NCBI GenBank assembly: GCA_963825505.1
Contig: CAWGTL010000014.1
Coordinates: 186,001-250,000, forward strand
Source of the DNA: JBBQSN01 sp963825505
GTDB lineage: Bacteria > Actinomycetota > Actinomycetes > Actinomycetales > CAWJMD01
Length of the DNA stretch: 64,000 nt
Direction: 5' to 3'
Shown here: positions 1-7,836 of the stretch, one piece after another
How positions within the stretch are numbered: position 1 is the stretch's first letter
How the letters are laid out: each line of letters opens with the position of its first letter
Position numbers and translations under genes: made by a program
The notes under the pieces: generated by a model
Databases searched by the model: none
Told to the model about the DNA's origin: nothing
Seen by the model: the letters and a program-made list of their open reading frames with translations, nothing else

Positions 1-43
1 GTGCTCCCCGACCCCGGTGGCGTGTCGTCCTAGCGTTCGGGGT

Positions 44-913
44 GTGGACAGCAGCGTCATCTTCCTGATCGTCATCGGGTTGTGGGCTGCCATCCTCGTC
101 CCGCACTGGCTGCGCCGTCGCGAGCACCTGTCGCACTCGAGGTCGGTGGACCGCTTCTCCGCGGCGATGCGGGTGCTGGCCCGCCGACCGGCTCCCGAGG
201 AGCTGCCCGACCGGCCCCGCGTCAGCACCTACGTGCTGACGCCGTCGCGCGAGCAGCGCGCGCTCGAGGCGGCCTCGTCCGACGACGACGACGTCCGGGT
301 CGAGCCGGCGACGCCGCCCGCGCCGGTCGCCGGTCGTCGGCCGCGACGGCGGCTCGCCCGCGTCCTCGCCGCCCTGCTGCTGGTCTCGCTGCTCGCCGCC
401 CCGGTGCTCGGCGCGCTGTCGGTGGCCGGCCTGCTCCTGCCCTGGGCCGCCGCGCCGGCGGTCGGCACCGCCCTGGTCCTCCTGGTCGCGCTGCGGACGT
501 CCGCGCGACGCCGCCGCCGGCTCGCCACCACGGTCGTGCCCGTCGCCCACGTCGCGGTCGTCGCCCACCCGGCCGACGAGCTCGTTGACGACCGGGCTGA
601 GGACGAGGTCCTGGTGCCCGTCGGGCGCGAGGAGCTCTTCGACGAGGCCGAGCACACGGCCCGCGAGGAGCAGGCCCGGATCCGGCGCCTGGCCGAGGAG
701 GCCCTGCGCGCGGCCGACGTCCCGTACCGCGAGCCCGAGCCCGGCGAGTGGACCCCCGTCGCCGTCCCGCTCCCGGCGTACCTGCTCAAGCCGCACGCGC
801 GTCCGGCCTGGCAGCCCGCGGCGCCGGCCGCGGCTCCCGCGCGACGGCACGACGTGGACGAGGACGACATCCCGCTGTACGCCCCGCCCTCGCGCCGCGC
901 CGCCGGCGCCTGA
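44..913 (+). CDS. sepX: SepX/GlpR-type divisome membrane protein
   Basis: The N-terminus has one membrane helix (residues about 4-17) followed by an HWLRRREHLSHSR-like segment and RFSAAMRVL, the layout of the actinobacterial SepX/GlpR family, in which the Streptomyces member acts in cell division. A second hydrophobic block at about residues 105-155 gives two more helices, and the rest is acidic and low-complexity. The GTG at 44 places the helix at the expected distance from the N-terminus; the GTG at 17 would add nine atypical residues. In many actinobacteria this gene is followed by tRNA-Ala, as here, but an IS30 element now lies between them. Family assignment is fairly safe; the exact role is inferred. 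Confidence 0.75.
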   Translation: MDSSVIFLIVIGLWAAILVPHWLRRREHLSHSRSVDRFSAAMRVLARRPAPEELPDRPRVSTYVLTPSREQRALEAASSDDDDVRVEPATPPAPVAGRRPRRRLARVLAALLLVSLLAAPVLGALSVAGLLLPWAAAPAVGTALVLLVALRTSARRRRRLATTVVPVAHVAVVAHPADELVDDRAEDEVLVPVGREELFDEAEHTAREEQARIRRLAEEALRAADVPYREPEPGEWTPVAVPLPAYLLKPHARPAWQPAAPAAAPARRHDVDEDDIPLYAPPSRRAAGA

Positions 914-921
914 CCCCCGCC

Positions 922-940
922 TTGCTCGCTCCACCCACAC
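922..940 (+). repeat. Left arm of inverted repeat flanking the IS30 element
   Basis: TTGCTCGCTCCACCCACAC is complementary to 2270-2288 at 18 of 19 positions, and pairing continues outward with few mismatches. The two arms lie just outside the insertion sequence, so before insertion they probably formed one hairpin, such as the terminator of the sepX-like gene. Confidence 0.7.
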
Positions 941-952
941 CCCATGGGGCTT

Positions 953-2256
953 GGGTTCAAGGGGTCGTTGCAACGCTTTAGCGCAGCGAGGTGTCGTGAT
1001 GAGTGGTCGCAGGGCGTTGTTGCAGGATCGTCGGGTCTTCTGGGAGGCCATCGCCGAGGGGTTGTCGACGGTCCAGGCGGGTCGGCTGGTGGGCATCTGC
1101 GCGCCGCAGGCGGGTGAGTGGTTCAGTGATGCTGGCGGGATGTCACCGCTGGTGCTGGTCGAGCCGTCGTTGAGGTACCTGTCGTTGATCGAGCGGGAGG
1201 AGATCGCTGTCCTGCTCGCGGCCGGCTGCAGCGTGCGAGCGATCTCCCGGCAGCTCGGACGGGCGCCCTCGACGGTCAGTCGGGAGATCCACCGCAACAG
1301 CCGGCGCGCGTTGATCGGGCACTACTGGACCAATCGGTCCTCACCAGCGCGCGGGCGGGTCCCGCAGCATCTGCCGGACTACCGCGCGGTCCCGGCCCAG
1401 CAGCGGGCCGAGCGGATGGCCCGGCGCCCGAAGGTGGCCAAGCTCGCCGCGCACGAGCGGCTGCGCCGATACGTCCAGGACAAGCTGGTCGGGCGGCAGT
1501 GCTGGTCACCGGAGCAGATCGCGGCCCGGGTCCGGGTCGACTTCCCCGACGATGAACGGATGCGGATCAGTCACGAGGCGATCTACCAGTCCCTCTACGT
1601 TCAGGGCCGCGGCGCGCTGCGCAAGGAGCTGACGGTCTGCCTGCGCACCGGTCGGGCGGTGCGCAAGCCCCGCCGCCGTGCCGGTGCCCGCCGCACCCGG
1701 ACGATCCCGGCCGAGCTGATGATCAGCCAGCGCCCGGCCGAGATCGCCGACCGCGCCGTGCCAGGGCACTGGGAGGGCGACCTGATCCTGGGCACCGCGG
1801 CCAGGTCCGCGATCGGGACCCTGGTCGAACGCAGCACCCGGTACGTGATGCTGCTGCACCTGCCCGGCGACCACGCCGCCGAGACCGTGCGCGAGGCGAT
1901 CGCCGCGACGATCGTGGACCTGCCCGAGCACCTGCGCCGCTCCCTGACCTGGGACCAGGGCAGCGAACTGGCCCAGCACGCCCAGCTGCGGATCGACACC
2001 GACCTGGACATCTACTTCTGCGACCCGCACAGCCCCTGGCAACGCGGCAGCAACGAGAACACCAACGGGCTGCTGCGCCAGTACTTCCCGAAGGGCACCG
2101 ACCTGGCCGTCCACGACCGCGACGCACTCGACCGCGTCGCCGCCGCCCTGAACGGGCGACCACGCAAGACCCTCTCCTGGCGCACCCCCGCCGAAGCCCT
2201 CAACGACCTACTCTCGGCACCACCACTACCAACCGTTGCGACGACCGGCTGAATCC
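953..2256 (+). mobile_element. IS30-family insertion sequence, apparently intact
   Basis: The element is about 1.3 kb with a single transposase gene. Imperfect terminal inverted repeats of 26 bp lie at 953-978 and 2231-2256 (20 of 26 positions match, core GGTCGTTGCAACGCTT on the left). The right repeat overlaps the 3' end of the transposase gene, which is common in IS30-family elements. I could not find a clear target-site duplication; the family usually makes only 2-3 bp. The ends are my inference from repeat symmetry and could shift by a few bases. Confidence 0.75.
999..2252 (+). CDS. IS30-family transposase
   Basis: This is a DDE recombinase that moves the surrounding insertion sequence. 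Near residues 60-105 there is a helix-turn-helix typical of IS30 (EREEIAVLLAAG, then RQLGRAPSTVSREIHRN). The catalytic acidic residues can be placed in GHWEGDLILG, in TWDQGSELAQH, and in NENTNGLLRQYFPKGTDL. The predicted length of 417 residues is somewhat longer than the common 320-400 because of an N-terminal extension. The ATG at 999 is preceded by a GTG at 996; the open frame continues upstream through sepX without meaning. No frameshift or stop interrupts it, so the element may still be active. Confidence 0.9.
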   Translation: MSGRRALLQDRRVFWEAIAEGLSTVQAGRLVGICAPQAGEWFSDAGGMSPLVLVEPSLRYLSLIEREEIAVLLAAGCSVRAISRQLGRAPSTVSREIHRNSRRALIGHYWTNRSSPARGRVPQHLPDYRAVPAQQRAERMARRPKVAKLAAHERLRRYVQDKLVGRQCWSPEQIAARVRVDFPDDERMRISHEAIYQSLYVQGRGALRKELTVCLRTGRAVRKPRRRAGARRTRTIPAELMISQRPAEIADRAVPGHWEGDLILGTAARSAIGTLVERSTRYVMLLHLPGDHAAETVREAIAATIVDLPEHLRRSLTWDQGSELAQHAQLRIDTDLDIYFCDPHSPWQRGSNENTNGLLRQYFPKGTDLAVHDRDALDRVAAALNGRPRKTLSWRTPAEALNDLLSAPPLPTVATTG

Positions 2257-2269
2257 GCCGGGCGACGGC

Positions 2270-2288
2270 GTGTGGGTGGCGCGAGCAA
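2270..2288 (+). repeat. Right arm of inverted repeat flanking the IS30 element
   Basis: GTGTGGGTGGCGCGAGCAA is the partner of 922-940 (18 of 19 complementary). It begins 13 nt outside the right terminal repeat of the IS. Confidence 0.7.
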
Positions 2289-2330
2289 CGCGGCCGGGCA
2301 GGACGAGCGAACCCGCACGCGGGGTTCCGA

Positions 2331-2361
2331 TTTCAGCGGGTCGAAGGCCCGGTGCTAGCCT
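2331..2361 (+). promoter_or_regulatory. Putative promoter of tRNA-Ala
   Basis: TTTCAG (2331-2336) and TAGCCT (2356-2361) are separated by 19 nt and end 27 nt before the tRNA. The surrounding sequence CCGATTTCAGCGGGTC is almost repeated at the same spacing upstream of tRNA-Thr at 55339-55354, which supports a real -35 region. Confidence 0.5.
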
Positions 2362-2388
2362 GGCTCCCGCTCTCCGTGGAGGGCATCC

Positions 2389-2461
2389 GGGGCTGTGGCG
2401 CAGCTGGTAGCGCACCTCGTTCGCATCGAGGGGGTCAGGGGTTCGAGTCCCCTCAGCTCCA
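2389..2461 (+). tRNA. tRNA-Ala(CGC)
   Basis: A full cloverleaf can be drawn. The acceptor stem GGGGCTG pairs with CAGCTCC and contains the G3:U70 wobble that identifies alanine tRNAs. The anticodon loop TTCGCAT carries CGC. The T arm is AGGGG-TTCGAGT-CCCCT. The 3' CCA is not encoded (the genome reads CCC after the discriminator A). Confidence 0.95.
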
Positions 2462-2465
2462 CCCA

Positions 2466-2508
2466 GGACGCACGAAGGCCCGGCTCAGGCCGGGCCTTCC
2501 GTGCGTCC
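2466..2508 (+). terminator. Hairpin terminator after tRNA-Ala
   Basis: A long stem pairs 2466-2484 with 2489-2508 around a TCAG loop, with one bulged base and an inner GGCCCGGC/GCCGGGCC helix. There is no T-tract, which is usual for high-GC actinobacteria. Confidence 0.75.
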
Positions 2509-2520
2509 GCTCCACGCGGC

Positions 2521-2976
2521 TCAGCGCGGGGACAGCACCACGACGGCGGTCTCGGTCGGACGCCGCTGGGCGAAGCCGTCGAGCCGGTGGTCGATCTCGC
2601 ACCAGCGCTCCCACAGGCGCTCCCTCTCGTCACCGGTGGCCCGGTGCGCCACCACGTCGCGCGTGCCGTCGCGCAGCTGCACCCGCGCCTCGGGGTGGGC
2701 CTGCAGGTTGAGCCACCAGGCGGGCTCCGGAGCAGCCCAGCCGTTCATCGCGAGCGTCACCAGGTCGGGGCCGTCCTCGAGGTAGCCGAGGATGACCGAG
2801 CGCTCCTCGCCGCTGCGCCGTCCGACGACGGTCAGCCGCACCGTCCCCCAGCGTGCCGGTCGGGCCGGCCACAGCCCGCGCCGGCCGCGCGTGGCGGCGA
2901 AGACCGCCCGGTGCACCTTCCAGGCGCCGACCACGAACCACCGCGGCGGCACCCGGGGCGCCTTCTGTCCGGACAC
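2521..2976 (-). CDS. Nitroreductase-type deazaflavin (F420)-dependent oxidoreductase
   Basis: The 151-residue protein matches the small split-barrel family that includes Ddn of Mycobacterium (PF04075), which binds coenzyme F420. Visible family hallmarks are GRRSGEERSVILGYLEDGPDLV, the AAPEPAWWLNLQAHPEARVQL segment and the C-terminal RERLWERWCEID region. The GTG start is supported by GGAGG seven nucleotides upstream. The substrate cannot be told from sequence. A truncated relative of the same family lies at 42904-43176. Confidence 0.8.
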   Translation of the reverse strand: MSGQKAPRVPPRWFVVGAWKVHRAVFAATRGRRGLWPARPARWGTVRLTVVGRRSGEERSVILGYLEDGPDLVTLAMNGWAAPEPAWWLNLQAHPEARVQLRDGTRDVVAHRATGDERERLWERWCEIDHRLDGFAQRRPTETAVVVLSPR

Positions 2977-3056
2977 GGTGGACCTCCGCTCGACCGGCCC
3001 ACGCCGTCCTGGCCGGGCACCCTGCCAACCTAGGCCGCCCGCGCGTCGTCACCGGC

Positions 3057-3932
3057 TCACCCCAGCGCACCGCCGGTCGTGGCGCGACCCACCCCGAGCC
3101 TCTCCGCGAGCGCGACGGCGTCGTAGGGCGCGTGCACCTTCGCGTCGTTGTCGAAGAACACCAGCACCTGCCGCACCCCCGGCGCCTCGCACCACCCGCG
3201 TACCCGGTCGGCCCAGCGGTCGAGCTCCTGGGGCCCGTACCCGCTGGTGTACAGCTCCTCGCCGCCGTGCAGCCGCACGTACACGTGGTCCGCGGTCACC
3301 TCGTCCAGCACCGGCCAGCGGCCCGCGCCGTCCGACACCACGACGGCGACGTCGTGCTCGCGGCACAGGGCGAAGAACTCCGCCGACCGGAACGACTCGT
3401 GCCGCACCTCCAGCGCGTGCCGCAGCGGACGGTCGGCCGACCCCGGAGCCGCACGGCGCCAGGGATCCTCACCGAACCGGTCGTGGACGCGGCCGGTTTC
3501 CGCACGGGCGAGCCGGGACGCCTCGGCGTGGGTGCGCGGCAGACGCCGGAAGAAGTCGTCCAGCACGCCCGGGTCGAAGGTCGTGCGGGCGGGCAGCTGC
3601 CACAGGAACGGACCGAGACGGTCGCCGAGCAGCAGCGGCCCGCTGGCGAAGAAGGTGGCGAGCGCCTCGTCCACGCCCCGCAGCCGCTTCATGTGGGTGA
3701 CGAACCGCGAGCCCTTGACGGCGACCACGAACCCGGCCGGCGTCCGCGCCGCCCACGAGCGCCAGCTGCTCGGCCGTTGCAGCGAGTAGAACGACCCGTT
3801 GACCTCGACGCAGCCGACGCGCTCGGCGAGGTGCTCGAGCTCGAGCCGGTGCGGCAGGCCGCGCGGGTAGAAGTCGCCGCGCCAGCCGGCGTAGGTCCAG
3901 CCGGAGACACCGGTGCGGACGAGGACGGCCAT
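3057..3932 (-). CDS. DUF72 (YecE-like) protein
   Basis: The N-terminal VRTGVSGWTYAGWRGDFYPRGL, the VNGSFYSLQRPSSWRSW motif and the FVVAVKGSRFVTH segment are characteristic of DUF72, a TIM-barrel family of unknown biochemical role. The C-terminal part has VYVRLHGGEELYTSGYG and VLVFFDNDAKVHAPYDA, also typical. I chose the ATG at 3932 because AGGTGA lies five nucleotides upstream; a GTG at 3941 is the alternative. The gene is convergent to nothing close and is followed on the same strand by the mannosyltransferase gene. Confidence 0.85.
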   Translation of the reverse strand: MAVLVRTGVSGWTYAGWRGDFYPRGLPHRLELEHLAERVGCVEVNGSFYSLQRPSSWRSWAARTPAGFVVAVKGSRFVTHMKRLRGVDEALATFFASGPLLLGDRLGPFLWQLPARTTFDPGVLDDFFRRLPRTHAEASRLARAETGRVHDRFGEDPWRRAAPGSADRPLRHALEVRHESFRSAEFFALCREHDVAVVVSDGAGRWPVLDEVTADHVYVRLHGGEELYTSGYGPQELDRWADRVRGWCEAPGVRQVLVFFDNDAKVHAPYDAVALAERLGVGRATTGGALG

Positions 3933-3961
3933 GCCCGTCACCTACCCGCCTGCACCGCGCG

Positions 3962-5584
3962 CTACACCCAGCTCGGCAGCCACATCCGCATCTGCCACTG
4001 CTGGTACGGGATCGTCTCGCCGGTCCACACCGGCCAGAAGAACGCCGACACCAGGACGACCAGGACGACGAAGCCTCCGGCCAGCAGGGCGCCGGTGACT
4101 CGTCGGGACCGCGGCGCCCCGCGGGGCCCGAGCACGAGCCCCAGCACGTACGCCAGACCGAGCACGAGGAACGGCTCGAACGCGACCGCGTAGAACGAGT
4201 AGATGGTGCGCTCGGGGTACAGGAACCACGGCAGCCATCCGGCCGCGAACGCTCCGAGCAGCGCCCCGGCGCGCCAGTCGCGCCGCAGCAGCCAGCACAC
4301 GAGCAGCACCGCCAGCGACAGCGCCCCGGCCCACCAGATCACGGGGTTGCCCACCGAGGTGATCGCCTCGGAGCAGGTGTCCACCGCGCAGCCGTGCTCG
4401 CCGCGCTTCGGGCTCTCGTAGAAGAACGAGGTGGGCCGGCTCTGGAACACCCAGGCCCACGGCTTGGCCTCGTAGGGGTGGTCCGACGCCAGTCCGGTGT
4501 GGAACGCCAGCATGTCGGCGTGGTAGTGCCACAAGGAGCGAAGGACCCCGGGAACGGCTGTGTCGGAGGGGTTCTCGGCTGCCCAGTTGCGGTAGTACCC
4601 GCGGTCGGAGGCGATCCAGCCGGTCCAGGTGAGCACGTAGACCACGACCATGACGGGCAGCATCGTCAGCGCCGCGGGGATGCCGTCGCGCAGCACGGCC
4701 GCGCCCCACGGGGCGCGCACCCCGGCCGCGCGCCGCGCGCCCAGGTCCCACAGCACGGTCATCAGGCAGAACGCCGCGGCGAAGTACAGGCCCGACCACT
4801 TCACGCCGACCGCGAGCCCCAGGCAGACCGCCGCCGCCAGCCGCAGCGGCCGCAGCCCGAGCCACGGCCCGAGCGCGCCGAGCCGTCCCCGGTCGCGGGC
4901 GGTCGCCACCGCCGCAGCGAGCCTGGTCCGTGAGCGCTCCCGGTCCAGCACGAGCAGCGAGAAGGCGCACAGCACCCAGAACGCCAGGAAGATGTCGAGC
5001 AGGCTGGTGCGGCTGTGCACGAGGTGGTGGCCGTCCACGGCCAGCAGCAGCCCGGCGGTCGACCCGAGCAGGGTCGAGCCGAGCAGGCGTCGGCCGGTGC
5101 GGGCGATGATCAGCACCATCAGCGTGCCGATCACCGCCGCGGCGAACCGCCAGCCGAACGAGGAGTCGATCCCGAACAACCACTCCCCGGCGGCGATCAT
5201 CCACTTGCCGACCGGAGGGTGCACCGCGCGGTCGCCGGCGTCGAGGTAGATCTCGGTGTTGCCGATGGTGAACTGGGCGTCGGACTCCTTCGGCCACTGG
5301 TTCTCGTAGCCGTTCTGCCACAGCGTGTACGCCTGCTTGACGTAGTACGTCTCGTCGAACACGAGCTTGTGCGGGTGCTGAAGGTGCCAGAACCGCATCA
5401 CCCCGGCGAGCAGCGTGACGAGCAGCGGCCCCACCCAGCCCCACAGCCGGTCGGACGGCACGCGACCCAGCAGGTGCCGGCGCAGGCGTCCCTCGCCGGT
5501 GCCGAGCCGGGACGGGCCGGGGTCGGCAGCCTCGCCGTCGGAGCCTGCGGGGCGGCGCACGTCGACCACCCCGTGTGCGCTCAC
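3962..5584 (-). CDS. Polyprenyl-phosphate-mannose protein O-mannosyltransferase (PMT family)
   Basis: This membrane enzyme transfers mannose from polyprenyl-phosphate-mannose to secreted proteins on the outer face of the membrane, as Rv1002c does in mycobacteria. It is 540 residues with about ten hydrophobic helices. The catalytic Asp-Glu pair of the first external loop is seen at residues 77-78 (VFDETYYVKQAYT), followed by HPPVGKW and the TEIYLDAGDRAVHPP region. The C-terminus ends with the usual PYQQWQMRMWLPSW. The GTG at 5584 gives a cytosolic N-terminus of about 45 residues before helix 1. The rsmI gene starts divergently 81 nt away, a pairing common in actinobacteria. Confidence 0.88.
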   Translation of the reverse strand: MSAHGVVDVRRPAGSDGEAADPGPSRLGTGEGRLRRHLLGRVPSDRLWGWVGPLLVTLLAGVMRFWHLQHPHKLVFDETYYVKQAYTLWQNGYENQWPKESDAQFTIGNTEIYLDAGDRAVHPPVGKWMIAAGEWLFGIDSSFGWRFAAAVIGTLMVLIIARTGRRLLGSTLLGSTAGLLLAVDGHHLVHSRTSLLDIFLAFWVLCAFSLLVLDRERSRTRLAAAVATARDRGRLGALGPWLGLRPLRLAAAVCLGLAVGVKWSGLYFAAAFCLMTVLWDLGARRAAGVRAPWGAAVLRDGIPAALTMLPVMVVVYVLTWTGWIASDRGYYRNWAAENPSDTAVPGVLRSLWHYHADMLAFHTGLASDHPYEAKPWAWVFQSRPTSFFYESPKRGEHGCAVDTCSEAITSVGNPVIWWAGALSLAVLLVCWLLRRDWRAGALLGAFAAGWLPWFLYPERTIYSFYAVAFEPFLVLGLAYVLGLVLGPRGAPRSRRVTGALLAGGFVVLVVLVSAFFWPVWTGETIPYQQWQMRMWLPSWV

Positions 5585-5665
5585 CCGGGCATCGTAGGTC
5601 GCCGGCCCACCCCTGACCACGGACGGGCCGCGTCCGGAGGCGGCGGGTGCTGGGAGGATCGCAGC

Positions 5666-6520
5666 ATGACGGTCGCCGACCCCACCCCGACCGGCCGGCT
5701 CGTCCTCGCGGCCACGCCCATCGGCGACCCGTCCGACGCCCCCGCGCGCCTCGCCGCGCTCCTGGCCGAGGCCGACGTCGTGGCGGCCGAGGACACCCGC
5801 CGCCTGCGCCGGCTGACCGCCGCGCTCGGGATCACGCCGTCCGGACGCGTGGTGAGCCACCACGAGCACAACGAGGCGACCTCAACCCCGGAGCTCGTGA
5901 CGATGGCGCTGGCGGGAGCGACGGTCGCCCTCGTCACCGACGCCGGCATGCCGTCGGTGAGCGACCCGGGCTACCGGCTCACCCGCGCGATGGTCCACGC
6001 CGGCGTCCTGGTGACGACGGTCCCCGGGCCGTCGGCCGCGCTCGCCGCGCTGGCGGTGAGCGGTCTGCCGACCGACCGGTTCTGCTTCGAGGGGTTCCTG
6101 CCACGGAAGGGCGGCCAGCGCGCCCGCGCGCTCTCTTCGCTGGCGGACGAGCGCCGCACGATGGTCTTCTTCGAGGCGCCGCACCGCTGCGCCCAGGCGC
6201 TCGAGGCGATGGCGGCGGCGTTCGGACCGGACCGGCCCGCCGCGCTGTGCCGCGAGCTGACCAAGACCTACGAGGAGGTGGTGAGAGGGACCCTCGCCGA
6301 GCTCACCAGGTGGGCGCGGGAACGCGAGGTGCGCGGCGAGGTGAGCCTGGTGGTCGCCGGGGCCGACCCCGCCGACGTCGACCCCGAGGAGCTCGTGGCC
6401 GAGGTGCGGCGCCGGGTCGCAGCCGGCGAGCGGCTCAAGGACGCCGCCAAGGCCGTGGCCGGCGCGCACGGCGTCCCGGCCCGTGGTCTGTACGACGCCG
6501 CGGTGCGGGCCTCTCACTAA
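5666..6520 (+). CDS. rsmI: 16S rRNA 2'-O-methyltransferase RsmI
   Basis: RsmI methylates the ribose of C1402 in 16S rRNA using SAM. The 284-residue protein begins with GRLVLAATPIGDPSDAP and contains AEDTRRLRRL, VTDAGMPSVSDPGYRL, VPGPSAALAALAVSGLPTDRF and FFEAPHR, all hallmarks of this tetrapyrrole-methylase-fold family. The ATG at 5666 follows a GGGAGGATCG stretch. Its stop codon TAA is part of a TAACCT box that probably promotes the next gene. Confidence 0.93.
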   Translation: MTVADPTPTGRLVLAATPIGDPSDAPARLAALLAEADVVAAEDTRRLRRLTAALGITPSGRVVSHHEHNEATSTPELVTMALAGATVALVTDAGMPSVSDPGYRLTRAMVHAGVLVTTVPGPSAALAALAVSGLPTDRFCFEGFLPRKGGQRARALSSLADERRTMVFFEAPHRCAQALEAMAAAFGPDRPAALCRELTKTYEEVVRGTLAELTRWAREREVRGEVSLVVAGADPADVDPEELVAEVRRRVAAGERLKDAAKAVAGAHGVPARGLYDAAVRASH

Positions 6521-6523
6521 CCT
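6518..6523 (+). promoter_or_regulatory. -10 box TAACCT for a leaderless aminotransferase mRNA
   Basis: TAACCT lies six nucleotides before the ATG at 6530, the spacing expected when transcription starts at the start codon. Its first three bases are the rsmI stop codon. Confidence 0.5.
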
Positions 6524-6529
6524 GGAGCG

Positions 6530-7723
6530 ATGGAGTTCCGCCGGATCACGGGTCTGCCGCCGTACGTCTTCACGATCATCGACGGGCTGAAGACCGAGGC
6601 CCGTCGGGCCGGTCGCGACGTCGTCGACCTCGGGTTCGGCAACCCCGACATCCCCTCGCCGGCGATCGCCGTCGACAAGCTGTCCGAGGCCGCGCACAAC
6701 ACCCGCAACCACCGGTACTCCTCCAGCCGCGGCATCCCGAAGCTGCGCCAGGCCGTGACCGGTCTCTACCGGCGCCGGTTCGGCGTCGAGCTCGACCCCG
6801 ACACCGAGGTGATCTCGACGATCGGCGCCAAGGAGGGCTTCAGCCACCTGATGTGGGTGCTGCTGCAGTCGGGCGACGCCGCCCTCGTCCCCTCGCCGTC
6901 GTACCCGATCCACATCTGGGGTCCGTACTTCGCGGGGGCCGACGCGCGGCAGGTGGCGATCGGCCCGAAGCCCGACGGCAGCGGCGACGAGGACTACGTC
7001 AGCAACGTGATGGAGGCCTGGGAGTACGGCTGGCCCAAGCCGCGGGTGGTCGTGCTGTCGTTCCCCCACAACCCCACCACCACGACCGTCGAGCTCGCCG
7101 ACCTGCAGCGGCTGGTCGACTGGGCGCGCGAGCGCGACGTGGTCCTGGTCCACGACTTCGCCTACGCCGAGACCGCTTTCGATGGCTGGCTGCCGCCGTC
7201 GATCCTGCAGTGCGAGGGCGCCAAGGAGGTCGCGGTCGAGCTCTACTCGATGACCAAGTCGTTCTCGATGGCCGGGTGGCGGGTCGCCTTCATGGTGGGC
7301 AACCCCGAGGTCGTGCAGGCGCTGGCCAAGCTGAAGAGCTACCTCGACTACGGCACGTTCCAGCCGATCCAGATCGCCGCCACCGTCACGCTCGACGAGG
7401 CCGTCGACTACCCGCTGGAGGTCAACGAGGTCTACCAGCGCCGCCGCGACGCGCTCTGGGACGGGCTGCAGCGCATCGGGTGGGACATCCCCAAGCCGCG
7501 CGGGACGATGTTCGCCTGGGCGCGCATCCCCGAGCCGTACCGGCACCTCGGGTCGATCGACTTCGCCACCAAGCTGGTGCGCGAGTGCGACGTCGCGGTC
7601 TCGCCCGGCGTCGGCTTCGGCCCGCAGGGCGACGGCTTCGTGCGGTTCGCGCTGATCGAGAACGAGCACCGGATCGCCCAGGCGGCCCGGTCGCTGCGCA
7701 AGGGGCTGCCGGAGCTGCGCTGA
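6530..7723 (+). CDS. PLP-dependent class I/II aminotransferase (AlaC-like)
   Basis: The 397-residue protein has the fold-type I aminotransferase pattern: LGFGNPDIPSP near the N-terminus, YSSSRGIPKLRQA, the PHNPTTTTVELADL segment, and the PLP lysine at residue 243 within ELYSMTKSFSMAGWR. Sequence style is closest to alanine/LL-diaminopimelate-type enzymes such as AlaC, which make alanine from pyruvate and glutamate. The substrate is an inference; aspartate or a methionine-cycle keto acid cannot be excluded. It stands alone between rsmI and a diguanylate cyclase. Confidence 0.82.
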   Translation: MEFRRITGLPPYVFTIIDGLKTEARRAGRDVVDLGFGNPDIPSPAIAVDKLSEAAHNTRNHRYSSSRGIPKLRQAVTGLYRRRFGVELDPDTEVISTIGAKEGFSHLMWVLLQSGDAALVPSPSYPIHIWGPYFAGADARQVAIGPKPDGSGDEDYVSNVMEAWEYGWPKPRVVVLSFPHNPTTTTVELADLQRLVDWARERDVVLVHDFAYAETAFDGWLPPSILQCEGAKEVAVELYSMTKSFSMAGWRVAFMVGNPEVVQALAKLKSYLDYGTFQPIQIAATVTLDEAVDYPLEVNEVYQRRRDALWDGLQRIGWDIPKPRGTMFAWARIPEPYRHLGSIDFATKLVRECDVAVSPGVGFGPQGDGFVRFALIENEHRIAQAARSLRKGLPELR

Positions 7724-7836
7724 GTGGCGTGCAGCGGCGCGTCCTACGGGAGGATCGCGCCGAACCGCGGGACATCTGCGGACGGTCTGCACTAGCGTTG
7801 AACGACCGGACGGGTGGTCCGGTGGTGCGGAGTGCA

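Noticed and set aside
2257..2269. Target-site duplication of the IS30 element
   Set aside because: The bases just outside the two terminal repeats do not match over two or more positions in any convincing way with the chosen ends.
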